A stretch of 64,000 bases of DNA, taken from contig NZ_AXAE01000005.1 of NCBI RefSeq assembly GCF_000472705.1, forward strand, positions 62,001 to 126,000, read 5' to 3'. The notes beneath the pieces are model-generated. The model was not told the DNA's origin and ran no database searches. It worked only from the letters and a program-made list of their open reading frames with translations. Position numbers and translations under genes: made by a program. Positions 40,401-51,100 of the stretch are shown piece by piece. The DNA comes from Mesorhizobium erdmanii USDA 3471. GTDB lineage: Bacteria; Pseudomonadota; Alphaproteobacteria; Rhizobiales; Rhizobiaceae. Position 1 is the stretch's first letter, and each line of letters opens with the position of its first letter.

Positions 40401-42925
40401 TCGTCATCGGCGAAGTCCGGACGGATGCCGATCATATGGCCTTGCGGGCGGATGCCGATGTTGAGCGAGCGCTCGATGGCGCGGCCACCGGTTTCGCGCA
40501 TGCGCACCGTCACCTTGCCGTTGACCAGCTTGGTGGTCGAGGGCAACTGGTCGACGGAGATCGGGAAGGTCGCCTTGCCGTCATCGCCGACCACCGGCAG
40601 GTTGGTCAGCGGCGTGACTGTCGGCTCCGCCGACTGCTCGTCGGCGAGGCCGAAGGAAAAGTTGGGGAAGCGGTCCCAGTCGCGGGACGTCGACAGCGTC
40701 AGTTCGCCTTCCAGTGCAAGGCCCGCCGCCGGCGCGCCATAGAGGAAGCGGCCGTCGATGTCGATGTTGGCGGTTTCGCCGCGCTCGATTTCCTGCTTGT
40801 TGGCCTTCATGTCGAATTCGATGCGATCCGGCACGAAATCCTCGACCAGGAACATCTGGCTGGCCACCGCCGGCTGCTTGGGATCGGTATGGATCGACAC
40901 CGACCAGGTGCCGCGCATGGCGTTGGCTTCGAGCGGCAGGTCAACGGCATGGCCGCCGGCCGAAGCGCCGTCGCTGACGATGCGGCGGTCCTCGACGCCG
41001 TCGGGGCGCGAGAAGATGAAGGTCAGCGGCAGGTTCTCGACCGCCTTGGCGGCGCCATCGCGGGCAAGAGCCGCGACATGGACATCCTCGCCGGCGCGGT
41101 AGATGCCGCGCTCGGTCCAGGCATAGACGTCGAGCGCGCCGGGCGCCGCGCGCCCGGTAACGCCACGGTCGGAGAGGTCGAAGCCGGCCTTGGACATGTC
41201 GAGGAAGACGAAATCATTGTCGCCCTGCTTGGCCATCAGAACGGCCGGCACCATGCCGCCGTCACCGCGCGTCAGGCCGGGGTTGAAGACGGCATGGCCG
41301 TCGGCATCAGAGGTCGCGGTGCCGAGAATCTCGTTGTTGCGGGCAACCAGCGTCAGTTCGGCGCCGGCGATCGGCTTGGCCGAGCCAAGCGAACGGGCAA
41401 AGACGTTGAGCCCGTCCTGGCCGGTATAGGTCGACAGTCCGATGTCGGAGACGACGAACCACTGGGTGGCCATCGAATTGTAGTCGTCGCCCTTGCCGTT
41501 GACGGCCTGGGCGGTCAGCACATAGACGCCGGGCTTGCGCTGCGGCAGCGCTTCGTCGACCGGGAAGGAGGTGGTGACCTCCTTGTTGAGGTCGTTGACG
41601 ATGTCGAGCTGGCCCTGCCAGACCGGCGCGCCCATCTGCTCGGAAATGTTGGAGATGTCATAGCCGTCGAGCTGGTGAAGGAACTGGTAGCCCGACAGCA
41701 GCTGCGCCAGCGAACGGTCGCCGATGCGGTAGAGCTTCATCTCGGCTGCATTCATGTTGACGGTGACCACAGGAATGCCGCGGCGCGCGCCAGCCGGCAA
41801 CACGAAGCTGTCGCCGGTGAAGCGGGCGGACGGGGCGCGATCCTGCACGTAGATCGACAGCACCACGGGAGCGGCGGTCACTTCGCCGATCGCAGCCGGC
41901 AGGCCAGCGCGGAAGGTGACGTCATAATGCTGGCCGTGTTCGAGCCCTTCGACGCAGATCTGCTTGCCCTTGGCCTCGACGCCCTTCGGCGGCGCGTTGT
42001 CGACTGTCACGAACTGCGCATAATCGACACCGGTCTTGACCAGGTCCTCGGAGAATTGCGCGCAGATGCGCGGCGCGCTGGTGTCGGCGTCGACGCTGTG
42101 GTCGATGACACGGAAACCCTTGCGGGCCTTCAGATCGGCATAGTCGGCCTGCACGGCCGGTGACGTTACCAGCGCCAGGCTCGCCTCATATGCCTGCAGC
42201 GCCGGCCGGTAGAGATCGCGCTTGTCGAGACCGGCGCCGAGCAGGGCCAGCACGTCGGCGCGTGTCTTGGTGGTGCGCAAGAGCTTGTAGGCGTTGAAAG
42301 CGGCCGACGTGCCGTTCATCGGCAAGGTAGACGCTTCGGAAGTGTTGGCGGCGGGCTGCACGGCCAGCGTTTCGCGTGCCAGGTTGAGCCAGAGCTTGCC
42401 ATCGTCAGGCATTACCGAGACAGCGGATTCGTATTTCTGCATGGCCGAGCGATGGTCGCCGGTCTGTACGGCCTGCTCGGCCGAGTTGATCAAGGCGGCC
42501 ATGCCTTCGGTCGGCTTGTCAAAGGCCGGGCCAAGCAGCCTGTTGCGGTATTGCTGGGCCTGGTCGGCCATCCAGTTGGGGAAGAAGGCGAGTTCCGGCG
42601 GGGCGCCGATATCGGGATCGCCGTCAACTTTGACGATCTTGCCGGCGACCGCGCCGTTGAACGGCTTCAGTTGGTTGTAGTCGGATTTGAGAAAGCACCA
42701 TTTGGCCTTAGTGTTGTAGGTGAAGGCGCGGCAGGCCGGATCGCCAAGGCATGTCGTCTTGCACTGGTCGAGGGTGACATTCTGGTCGGATCTGAGGTCA
42801 AAGCCGAAATAGTCGGAATTGTCGGTCGTTGCGATTCGCCGGGCCTCGGCCGCTTGCGCGACAGTTCCCCAAGCGAAGAAAAAAAGGATCAGGATCGACA
42901 GACCACGAGCCGCGCGCATTGTCAT
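37445..42925 (-). CDS. Bacterial alpha-2-macroglobulin, thioester type, with PAN domain
   Basis: An 1826-residue periplasmic protease trap. A signal peptide (residues 1-26) is followed by a PAN/Apple-like domain with C55, C59, C65 and C77, then a series of MG domains, the bait region and the thioester domain. The thioester sequence YGCAEQ is at about residue 1377, so Cys and Gln are retained. The C-terminus is the receptor-like domain. Bacterial A2Ms protect the periplasm from host or rival proteases and act with PBP1C in wall repair; the pbpC gene lies 83-100 bases downstream. The first of two ATGs (42925) is annotated; 42919 is equally possible given GGAGGG upstream. Confidence 0.93.
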   Translation of the reverse strand: MTMRAARGLSILILFFFAWGTVAQAAEARRIATTDNSDYFGFDLRSDQNVTLDQCKTTCLGDPACRAFTYNTKAKWCFLKSDYNQLKPFNGAVAGKIVKVDGDPDIGAPPELAFFPNWMADQAQQYRNRLLGPAFDKPTEGMAALINSAEQAVQTGDHRSAMQKYESAVSVMPDDGKLWLNLARETLAVQPAANTSEASTLPMNGTSAAFNAYKLLRTTKTRADVLALLGAGLDKRDLYRPALQAYEASLALVTSPAVQADYADLKARKGFRVIDHSVDADTSAPRICAQFSEDLVKTGVDYAQFVTVDNAPPKGVEAKGKQICVEGLEHGQHYDVTFRAGLPAAIGEVTAAPVVLSIYVQDRAPSARFTGDSFVLPAGARRGIPVVTVNMNAAEMKLYRIGDRSLAQLLSGYQFLHQLDGYDISNISEQMGAPVWQGQLDIVNDLNKEVTTSFPVDEALPQRKPGVYVLTAQAVNGKGDDYNSMATQWFVVSDIGLSTYTGQDGLNVFARSLGSAKPIAGAELTLVARNNEILGTATSDADGHAVFNPGLTRGDGGMVPAVLMAKQGDNDFVFLDMSKAGFDLSDRGVTGRAAPGALDVYAWTERGIYRAGEDVHVAALARDGAAKAVENLPLTFIFSRPDGVEDRRIVSDGASAGGHAVDLPLEANAMRGTWSVSIHTDPKQPAVASQMFLVEDFVPDRIEFDMKANKQEIERGETANIDIDGRFLYGAPAAGLALEGELTLSTSRDWDRFPNFSFGLADEQSAEPTVTPLTNLPVVGDDGKATFPISVDQLPSTTKLVNGKVTVRMRETGGRAIERSLNIGIRPQGHMIGIRPDFADDEVPQGGTAKFSLIAVDPAGKREALKGAQWTLVKVERNYQWYRSNNSWSYEPVTLIKSIANGQIDLGADGDATVSVPVDWGQYRLEVETSDPEGPATSYEFDAGWYVASTTTETPDGLEIALDKDNYAAGEVAKLKVSPHFAGELLINVGSDKLLKTITATVPAGGSTVDIPVGDDWGAGAYVTATLFRPGDAQETRMPARAIGVKWLTVDPGSKKLAVTLTPPDKTTPRQQLSIPVAVAGVQPGTNAYVMVAAVDVGILNLTNYKAPDPENWFFGQRMLGMEIRDIYGRLIDGSLGTTGKLRTGGDGANMQAQGSPPTEKLVAFFSGPVQLDADGKARIDFDIPQFNGTVRVMAVAWTKEAVGHAQSDVIVRDPVVITAGLPRFLAPGDAAVMRLDVADTDGPTGDYAFSIDTTGDLSTGDKPLPQKLTLAQGKRQTLTVPLIAKTPGNASLTIKLAHADGTKVEQTLYVPVRPAQLPVTTRLVVDLKGNGGALRVDKELLAASLLDGASVSVGVSQAAAFDVPSLLMTLDRYPYGCAEQTTSRAMPLLYVNEMASGIGMESDPDLHGRIQDAIYKVLSYQSSSGSFGLWGPGSGDLWLDAYVSEFLTRAREQKYEVPALAMNQALSNLQNSLGYDQSVQDRGSEIAYALYVLARNKKASIGDLRYYADTQLEAFSSPMAVAQLAASLALYGDTQRSEATFKTALQLAKSQTDYDWYRSDYGSALRDGAAMLSLAAESKPVSTIVPELIKLVTRERAEVRWTSTQDDSWMLLAARALKEGNDSITLTVNGAPHSGGYSSQVNGSELVDSPLEIANTGKTPLQAVVTTVASPIQPLPAGGDGFTISRTYYKLDGTEANVTEATQNERYVVVLKVTEQNSWPSRLLVTDLLPAGFEIDNPGLVSSAQLTNFSWLAQTDAAHLEFRDDRFVAAFNPADGDHDHNLTLAYVVRAVTPGTYAHPAATVEDMYRPQFSARTATGMMEIKAP

Positions 42926-43205
42926 AACACCCTCCAGACAATTGCAGACGTCCGGGCATGTTCAAGCTTCAGTCGAGCTTGTCAACGCGCGGACGCGGCA
43001 GGTGCCGCCTGCCAACGGTTTATTTTCCGGCCAAGGACCGGTATGCGGACAGTAACCTCCATAGGACAGGGGATCACGCATTCTTGCGGACACGCAGAAG
43101 GTGTGAATTCCAAGCCCGTCCTATTTCAGACAATTGGATTGTGGCCCCTTTACGAGCGCTTCAGAACTTCATTCCAATTTTAGTTTTGTAACCTAGGTTG
43201 TCTTA

Positions 43206-45134
43206 ATGCCGGCGCATGAAAAGCAGATGTCAGGAAGGACCGCGCCAGGGCGCGCCCTTCCGCGCGCCCTGCTTTTGGCCATGATGTGCACGAGCGCGCT
43301 GGTCGCCGAATCAAGGACCGCCGCTGCTTTCGAGCTTTTCGGCATCAAGCTGTGGGGATCGTCCAACGACCAGGACGCCGACATCGTCGATCCCCTGCGC
43401 TACGCCGTGACGCTCAACGCGCCCGACGCGGACAAGGACCTCACCAAGAAGCTTGAAAACGCCTCGGCGCTGAAGGGCGACGAGGATCGCCCGGTTTCGG
43501 GTTCGCTCGGGCTCATGGCCAAGGCGCGCAGCGACCGTGAGCAACTGGTCGCCGCCCTTTACGCCGATGCCCGCTATGAAGGCGTGGTCACCATCACCAT
43601 AGACGGCAAGCCGCTCGACGACTTGCCACCGGACGCCGAATTCAAGGGCCCGCAGCCGATCCCGGTGGCGATCAATATTGCCACCGGCCCCAAATTCACC
43701 CTCGGTAACATAAGGCTTGAAGGCGATGCGGCCGGGCTGATGAGCGCCGATTACGGCCTGATATCGGGCGGCGACGCCGGGTCCGGCGCCGTGCTCAAGG
43801 CCGAGGCGCTGATCGTGCGGACGCTGAAGGAGCAGGGCAGGCCGCTGGCCAAGGTGACCGACCGGCAGATCGTCGCCGACCATGCCAGCTCGACGCTCGA
43901 CGTGACGCTGACGGTGGCGGCCGGGCCGGTCGCCGGTTATGGCGCGACGACGGTCGAAGGCACCGAGAAGGTCGACCGCGATTTCACCGAGTACATGACC
44001 GGGCTGAAGCGCGGCAAGCAGTACTCGCCGCAGGAGATCAGCGACGCGCGCGACAGGCTGCTGGCGCTCGAGGTCTTCAACAGCGTGACCTTCAAGGAAG
44101 CCGACAAGCTCGACGCCGACGGCAACCTTCCGATCGGCGTTCAGGTCAGCGAGCGCAAGCCGCGCTATTTCGGCCTCGGCGGTACCCTCTCGAACACCGA
44201 GGGGCTGGGCCTGGAAGGCTATTGGGGGCACCGGAACCTGTTTGGTCACGCGGAAAAGCTGCGCATCGACGGCGCCATCTCGGGCATCGGCAGCAACAAT
44301 CTGTCCGAACTGAACTACAATGCCGGCATCATGTTCGAGAAACCCGGCGTGATCGGACCGGCGTCGAAGTTCTTTGCCGGCGTGAAGACCGTGCTCGAGC
44401 ATCCGGACGCGTACGACCATTTCTCGGTCAAGGGCAGCACAGGCCTGTCCTATGAACTCGACAAGAAGCAGACCGTCTCGGCGGAGGTCGCGCTCGACTA
44501 TTCCAGGATCACGGATGCGTTCGGCAAACACACCTACCTGATCGCCAGTGTCCCGCTGCAATATGTCTATGACAACAGGGATAGCAGGCTGAACCCGACC
44601 AGCGGCTTCCGGGTCCTGGCCTATGCCGAGCCGAGCTACGACATCATGAGTGGCGCGGCCTTCCTCAAGCTGAAGGGCGAGGGCTCGGCCTATCAGTCGC
44701 TGGACACGGCCTCGAAGTTCGTGCTGGCCGAGCGCGTCGCCGTAGGTTCGATCGTCGGCACTGGACTGCAGAACGTGCCTGCCGACAGGCGCTTCTACTC
44801 CGGCGGCGGCGGTTCGGTGCGTGGCTATGCCTATCAGGGTATCGGCCCCAAGGATTTCAACGGCCAGCCGATCGGCGGCCTGTCCTTCTTCGAGACCTCA
44901 GTCGAGATGCGCATCGCCGTCACCGACACGATCGGCATCGTGCCGTTCGTCGATGCCGGCACGGTGTCGACGAAGTCGGTTCCGAACTTCTCCGACGTCA
45001 AGGTCGGTGCCGGCGTCGGCCTGCGCTATGTCACGCCGTTCGGGCCGCTGCGCATCGATGCGGCCGTGCCGCTCAACCGCGACCCCAGTGATCCGCATTT
45101 CGGCATCTATGCCGGCATCGGGCAGGCGTTTTGA
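43206..45134 (+). CDS. tamA: TamA, Omp85-family outer membrane assembly protein
   Basis: A 642-residue outer-membrane protein. A signal sequence of about 40 residues (hydrophobic LLLAMMCTSALV) is followed by POTRA-like domains, residues about 80-320 (GPKFTLGNIRLEGDAAGL, then YGATTVEGTEKVDRDFTEYM), and a C-terminal 16-strand barrel with the Omp85 signature RFYSGGGGSVRGYAYQGIGP near 530. It ends in Phe, typical for barrels. With TamB it forms the translocation and assembly module. TamB starts two bases after the stop. Divergent from the alpha-2-macroglobulin gene across 280 bases with no recognised gene. Confidence 0.93.
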   Translation: MPAHEKQMSGRTAPGRALPRALLLAMMCTSALVAESRTAAAFELFGIKLWGSSNDQDADIVDPLRYAVTLNAPDADKDLTKKLENASALKGDEDRPVSGSLGLMAKARSDREQLVAALYADARYEGVVTITIDGKPLDDLPPDAEFKGPQPIPVAINIATGPKFTLGNIRLEGDAAGLMSADYGLISGGDAGSGAVLKAEALIVRTLKEQGRPLAKVTDRQIVADHASSTLDVTLTVAAGPVAGYGATTVEGTEKVDRDFTEYMTGLKRGKQYSPQEISDARDRLLALEVFNSVTFKEADKLDADGNLPIGVQVSERKPRYFGLGGTLSNTEGLGLEGYWGHRNLFGHAEKLRIDGAISGIGSNNLSELNYNAGIMFEKPGVIGPASKFFAGVKTVLEHPDAYDHFSVKGSTGLSYELDKKQTVSAEVALDYSRITDAFGKHTYLIASVPLQYVYDNRDSRLNPTSGFRVLAYAEPSYDIMSGAAFLKLKGEGSAYQSLDTASKFVLAERVAVGSIVGTGLQNVPADRRFYSGGGGSVRGYAYQGIGPKDFNGQPIGGLSFFETSVEMRIAVTDTIGIVPFVDAGTVSTKSVPNFSDVKVGAGVGLRYVTPFGPLRIDAAVPLNRDPSDPHFGIYAGIGQAF

Positions 45135-45135
45135 C

Positions 45136-48100
45136 ATGAAGATCGTCTGGCGCATCCTCCGCATTGTCCTCTACACGCTGCTGATCGTGGTTGCAGGCGT
45201 GATCGGCGCGCTTGTCGTGCTGACCAAGACCGAGCGCGGACGCGACAATCTCGCCGGCATCGTTTCGCGATTGGCCTCGAACGACGACCGCAAGATCACG
45301 GTCAGCGGCATCGACGGAATCTGGTCGGGTAACCTCAGCGTCGATCATGTCGTGCTGGAAGACCGCCAGGGCGCCTGGTTGGTTGCCCGCAAGGTCGCCG
45401 TCGACTGGTCGCCGCTGGCGCTTCTGTCGAAAAGCTTCAGTGCCGACCGCATCGCCGCCGAGCGCATTGAACTCGCACGCCTGCCGGTCGCCGGCACGCA
45501 GCCGCCGCCGCCGAGTGGCGGCGCAACGACGCTGCCGGTTGCCATCGACGTCAAGCAGATAGATCTCCCCGAAATCGCGCTTGGCCCGCAACTGGCCGGC
45601 AGCGGCATCGCCGAACTTGCCGCCAAGGGGATGCTCAAGGCCGACGCCGCGCCGCTGGCGGTCGAAACGACGCTCGCCGTCACCCGCCACGACGGCAAGC
45701 AAGGCAATGTCGACGCCAAGATTCACTTTGCGCCTGGTGACAACAGACTCGACCTCGACCTCAAGGCTTCGGAGCCGGCAGGCGGCATCATCGCCAATCT
45801 GCTCAAGCTGCCGGACGCGCCGCCGGTCGACATAACCGTCTCGGGCACGGGACCGCTCGCCAACTGGAACGGCATCGCCACGTTCACGGTCGACGGCAAG
45901 ATCGTCACGCAACTGACGGGCCGTCATCAGCTTACCGACAAGGGCAATCACGTCGAGGCCAAGGGCGATGGTGAGTTCGCGCCCTTCCTGCCGGAGAATC
46001 TGAGGCCGCTGTTTGCCGGCAAGACCAGCTTCGATGTCGCCGGCACCGCCACATCGGCCGGCGGCATCAGCATCGATCGGGCCAGCATCGAAAGCGATGC
46101 CATCCATGGCACCGCGACCGGCATCGCCGACCCGGCCGGCGCCAGCGATCTATCGGTTCAAATTGCCGCCAAGGGCGCGCCTGTGCAGATCACGGTGGGA
46201 AGTGCCGCGCAACCGATCACGCTGGCGATCAGGAACGCCACCGCCCGTGCGTTCGGCGACGGCAAGGCGCCGATTGTCGATATCGGTGCTTCGCTGGCCT
46301 CGGTGGTGGCGGGCGGCACGCAACTGAACGATCTGGCGGCACAAATCCATTCCGACGGCTTCGACATCCAGAACCGCGCCGGTCCGGTTGCCGTCAAGCT
46401 GACGGCGGGCGGGTTGAAGACCGATGTGGCGACGCTGGCGCCGCTGGTCACCGGCAAGGTCGATGTCGACCTGGCGGGATCGCTGAGCAAGGATGCCATC
46501 ACTATCGACCAGGGCACAATGCGCTCCGATGCGCTCAACGCTTCGCTGACGATGACGGTGGCGCTTGCCGACCTCTCGATGCAGCTCAAGATGAACGCCG
46601 ATGCGGTGTCGACCGCCTTGCCGCCGCAGATCAGCTCCGTGCTCGGCGAGCGGGTGAAATTCTCGGCCGCCGCGACGCGCGATCCGCAAGGCGCCTTTGC
46701 CGCCAATTCGATCTCGTTGACGTCCGGTTCGCTCAGCGCCAGCGGCACCGCCAGCGCGCAAGGAACCGACATCCAGGCCGACATCAAGGGCACGCTGGGC
46801 GACGTTTCGGTGCTGTCGCCAATGGTCGGCGTGCCGGTTGCCGGCGGCGTCAATTTCTCGCTGTCGGCCAGCGGCGCCCGGACGGCGCCGGATTTCACCG
46901 TCTCCGCCGACAGCGATAGCCTGACGGCGTCAGGCCGCACCGTGAAGGCGATCAAGCTGACGGCGAGCGGCAAGGCCGACATTGCAAGCCCTTCCGCCGA
47001 TGTTTCGCTGACCGGCGCCGTCAACGACCAGCCGCTCGACGTCAAGGCGGCGCTGGTGACGAGCGAGGGCAAGCGCTCGATCAACGGTTTCCTCGTCGCG
47101 CTGGGCGACAACAAGGTTTCTGGCGACCTCGCGCTTGACGACAAGTTCATGCCGCTCGGCACGTTGACGCTCGCCGCACCGGCAGTCGACCAGTTGGCGG
47201 CACTCGCCGGCCAGGCGGTGACCGGCGACATCAACGGCACCATCCTCTTTGCTCGGGATGGCGAGGCGCCGTCCGTCACCATCGATGCGAAAAGCTCGTC
47301 GATCGCGCGCGGCGAGGTGACGGCCAAGACGATCGCCGTCAACGCGCTGATCGCCAACTATCTCAAGGCGCCGGCGATCTCGGGCACCATCAAGGCTGAC
47401 GCGGTCACGGCGGGCGCCACCGAGATCAGCGGCATCGGTGTCGACCTGAAGCGCGATGGCGACTGGACCAATTTCACCGGCGGCGCGACGATTGCAGGCA
47501 TTCCGGCGACAGCCGCCGGCCGGGTCAAGATCGCCGAGGGGACCACCAGCGTCGAGATCTCCTCGGGCGAGGCGACGATTCGCGGCATCAAGGCGGCGAT
47601 CGCCGAGGCCTCGACACTGACCATCGCCAATGGCACGACCAGCATCGAGAGACTGGCGCTCGACATTGGCGGCGGCGCGGTGACGTTGTCGGGCAGCGCC
47701 GGCCAGACGCTCGATCTCGCCGCACAGTTCTCGGCGTTGCCGGCGGCGCTTGCCAATGATTTCGCGCCCGGGCTCGATGCCGTAGGTACGCTGGGCGGCA
47801 CGGCGCAGGTGACCGGAACGCCGGCTGCTCCACAGGTTCGGTTCGACGCGCAGCTCACCGGCGTCGAAACCAGCCAGACCCGCCAGGCCGGGCTCGGGAC
47901 GCTCGCTGTCGATGCGGCCGGCGCCTACACTTTGGCTGGCGGCGTCGCGCTCGACCATGCGACGCTCTCGGGCGAGAAGATTTCCGGCAAGGCCGCCGGT
48001 ACGATCAATCCCAATGGCGCCAGCGATTTCGCGCTGGATCTCATCTCATCCGGTCCCAGCCTGCTGCTGACGGTCGGCAGCGCCGAGAGCCCGGTCAAGA

Positions 48101-51100
48101 TCGAGGTCCAGTCCCTGTCGGCAAAGGTGGCGGGCGAGAGCACGCAGGCCCGCCTGGACGTTTCCGCGATCCTGCCGTCGGTCACCACCAGTCCGGCCAA
48201 GGTGGACGGGCTTGTCCTGGCGTTGCATTCGGACGCGTTCGATCTCAGGAACCGCGCCGGGCCGGTTTCCGGCACGGTGTCGGTCGACAAGGTCGGTCTC
48301 GACAATGCCGCGATCGCGCCGCTGATCGCCGGCAAGGTCACGGCCGCGCTCAACGCCCGGCTGACACCGGACTCCGTCGCCATAGACAGTGGCTCGCTCA
48401 AGAGCGATGCGCTCAACAGCCAGGTCGCCGGCCAGGTATCGCTGCGCGACGGCGCCATCGACCTTACGCTGAGCGCGGACGCCCCGTCGTCGGCCTTGCC
48501 GGCCGCGGCGCGCGGCATGCTCGGCGAACGCGCGCGGATCAGCGCCACACTGAAGCGCGATCCCAACGGCAGTATCAATGTCGATGGGCTGAAGCTGGCG
48601 TCGGGTGGACTGACCGCACAGGGGCAGGCGAGCCTTGCCGACAATAAGGTGGCGGCCGACATCACCGGCGCCCTTGCCGATATCTCGCCGCTGTCTAAGG
48701 ACGCCAAGGGCGCCATTGCCTTTGCGCTAAGCGCACAGGGACCGGCCGTCGCGCCCGATCTGTCGCTGACGGTCAACAGCGATCGCCTGCTGGTTGCGGA
48801 GCGCGAGATCACCGGGCTGAAGCTCACTGCCACCGGCAAGGCGGATGCCGCCAACCCGGCGGCGAATGTGCAGCTCACCGGCAATGTCGCGGGACAAGCC
48901 TTGCAAGGCAGCGCGGTGCTGGCGACGGCGGACGGCAAGAGCGCCATCAACGGCCTGCTGCTGTCGCTGGGCAAGAACAAGATCTCCGGCGATCTGGCGC
49001 TGGACGACAAGTTCGTGCCCGAGGGAACCATCTCGCTCGATCTGCCCGATATCGGGCCGCTTGCGGCGCTGGCGCTGGAAAAGGCCGAGGGCGACGTGCG
49101 CGGCACGATCGCCTTCACCAGGAATGGCGCAGCGCCGCAAGTCGCCATCAAGGCTGCCACCGCCTCGATCACCCGCGGCGACCTGCAGGCAAAGGCCGTT
49201 TCCATCGATGCGCTGATCGCCAACTACCTCGCCGCGCCGGTGATCTCGGGCAAGATCCGAGCGGATACCGTCACATCGGGCGGTACCGTGATCAGCGGCA
49301 TCAACGTTGATTTGAAGCGCGACGGCGACTGGACCGGCTTTTCCGGCGGCGCCACGGTCAAGGGCATTCCGGCGCAGGCCGCGGGCCGCGTGAAGGTGGC
49401 CAATGGCACCACCACCATCGAACTCGCCTCCGGCCAGGCGACCGTGCAGGGTATCAAGGCGGCAATCGCCCAGGCCTCGACGGTCAGCATCGCCAACGGT
49501 ACGACGACGCTGGACAGGCTGGTCCTCAACCTTGGCGGCGGCACGGCAACGGTCACCGGCAAGGTCGGGCAAGCGCTCGACATCAATGCGACGCTCGCCA
49601 AGGTGCCGATGTCGCTCGCCAACAGTTTTTCGCCTGGCCTCGATGCCGCCGGCTCGATCTCCGGTACGGTGAAGGTGACGGGCGCGCCGGCCAGTCCCGC
49701 CGTCGCATTCAACATCGACGCGGCCGGTGTGCAGACATCGCAGACCCGGGGTGCCGGCGTCGGCGCGGTGAGCGTGTCCTCGTCCGGCACTTTTGCCGGC
49801 AAAAAGCTGACCTTCAACGCCAATGTCAGCGACGGCGCCGGCCTTGGCCTGAAGGGCGGCGGCACGGTGACCACGGCGGGCACGCCGGCACTGGTGCTCG
49901 ACTTCAACGGCGCCGTGCCGTTCGGCATCCTCAGCCAGAAGCTTGCCGCGCAAGGCCTGGCGTTGACGGGAACCGCCAATGTCAATGTCCAGGTGCGCGG
50001 GCCGGCGACTTCGCCCGTCATCGGCGGCAGCGTCAGCACATCGGGTGCGCGGCTGGTCGATGCGCGCTCGGGGCTGGCCGTCAACGACCTCACGGCCGAT
50101 GTCTCGATCGGCGGCGGCGTCGCCAGGATCAACCGGCTGACCGGAACATTGTCAACACGCGGCAGCCTGTCGGCCAGCGGCACGGTCGGCATCAACCCGG
50201 CGCAAGGTTTTCCGGCCGATCTGTCGATCAAGCTTACCGACGGGCGCTATACGGATGGGCGCGTGGTGACCGCCAATCTCGGTGGCGACCTGACGATCAA
50301 GGGGCCGCTGACATCGGCGCCGGCGATTGCCGGAACCGTCAATCTCGCCAAGACCGTCATCACCGTTCCCGATAAATTGCCGGGCTCGCTCTCGGCGCTC
50401 GACGTCAAGCACAAGAATGCGCCTGGTGCCGTCAGGGCGCAGGACAAGGCACTGCGGCCGGCGACGACCAGCGGCAAGAGCGGCGGCAGCGGGCTCGCGC
50501 TCGACGTCACCGTCAATGCGCCGAACCAGATCTTCATCCAGGGCAGGGGTGTCGACGCCGAACTGGGCGGCTCGCTCAGGCTGACCGGTCCGGCCTCGTC
50601 GCCGCAGGCGGTCGGCACCTTCACCCTGCAGCGCGGCCGGCTGTCGATCCTCGGCAAGCGGCTGACCTTCACCGAGGGAACGGTCGGCTTCTCCGGCTCG
50701 CTGGTGCCCTACCTCAACCTGACCGCGACGACGACGACGACCAGCGCCACCGTCACCATCGTTGTGTCGGGCGAGGCGACCAATCCGAAATTCACCTTCT
50801 CCTCGGTGCCGGCGTTGCCCGAGGACGAGGTGCTGGCGCAACTGATCTTCGGCCGCTCGATGTCGAACCTGTCGCCACTGCAGATCGCGCAACTGGCCGA
50901 AGCGGCCGGGCAGCTGGCCGGCGTCGGCGGCTCGACGTCATTGCTGGAGAACCTGCGCAGCGCCATTGGCGTCGACGATCTCGACGTCACCACCGATAGC
51001 CAGGGCGGCACGGCGGTGTCCGCCGGCAAGTACCTCAACGACCGTACCTATGTGACCATTCAGAAGGGTGACAAGCCGGGTTCGGGCAAGGCGACCATCG

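Noticed and set aside
37280..42163. 1627-residue plus-strand open frame
   Set aside because: It lies entirely antisense to the alpha-2-macroglobulin gene, which has full domain motifs. The plus frame is a GC-rich codon-bias shadow with no recognisable domain.
42926..43205. Small gene between the alpha-2-macroglobulin and tamA
   Set aside because: Frames are extensions of neighbouring shadows; AT-rich divergent promoter sequence is the simpler reading.
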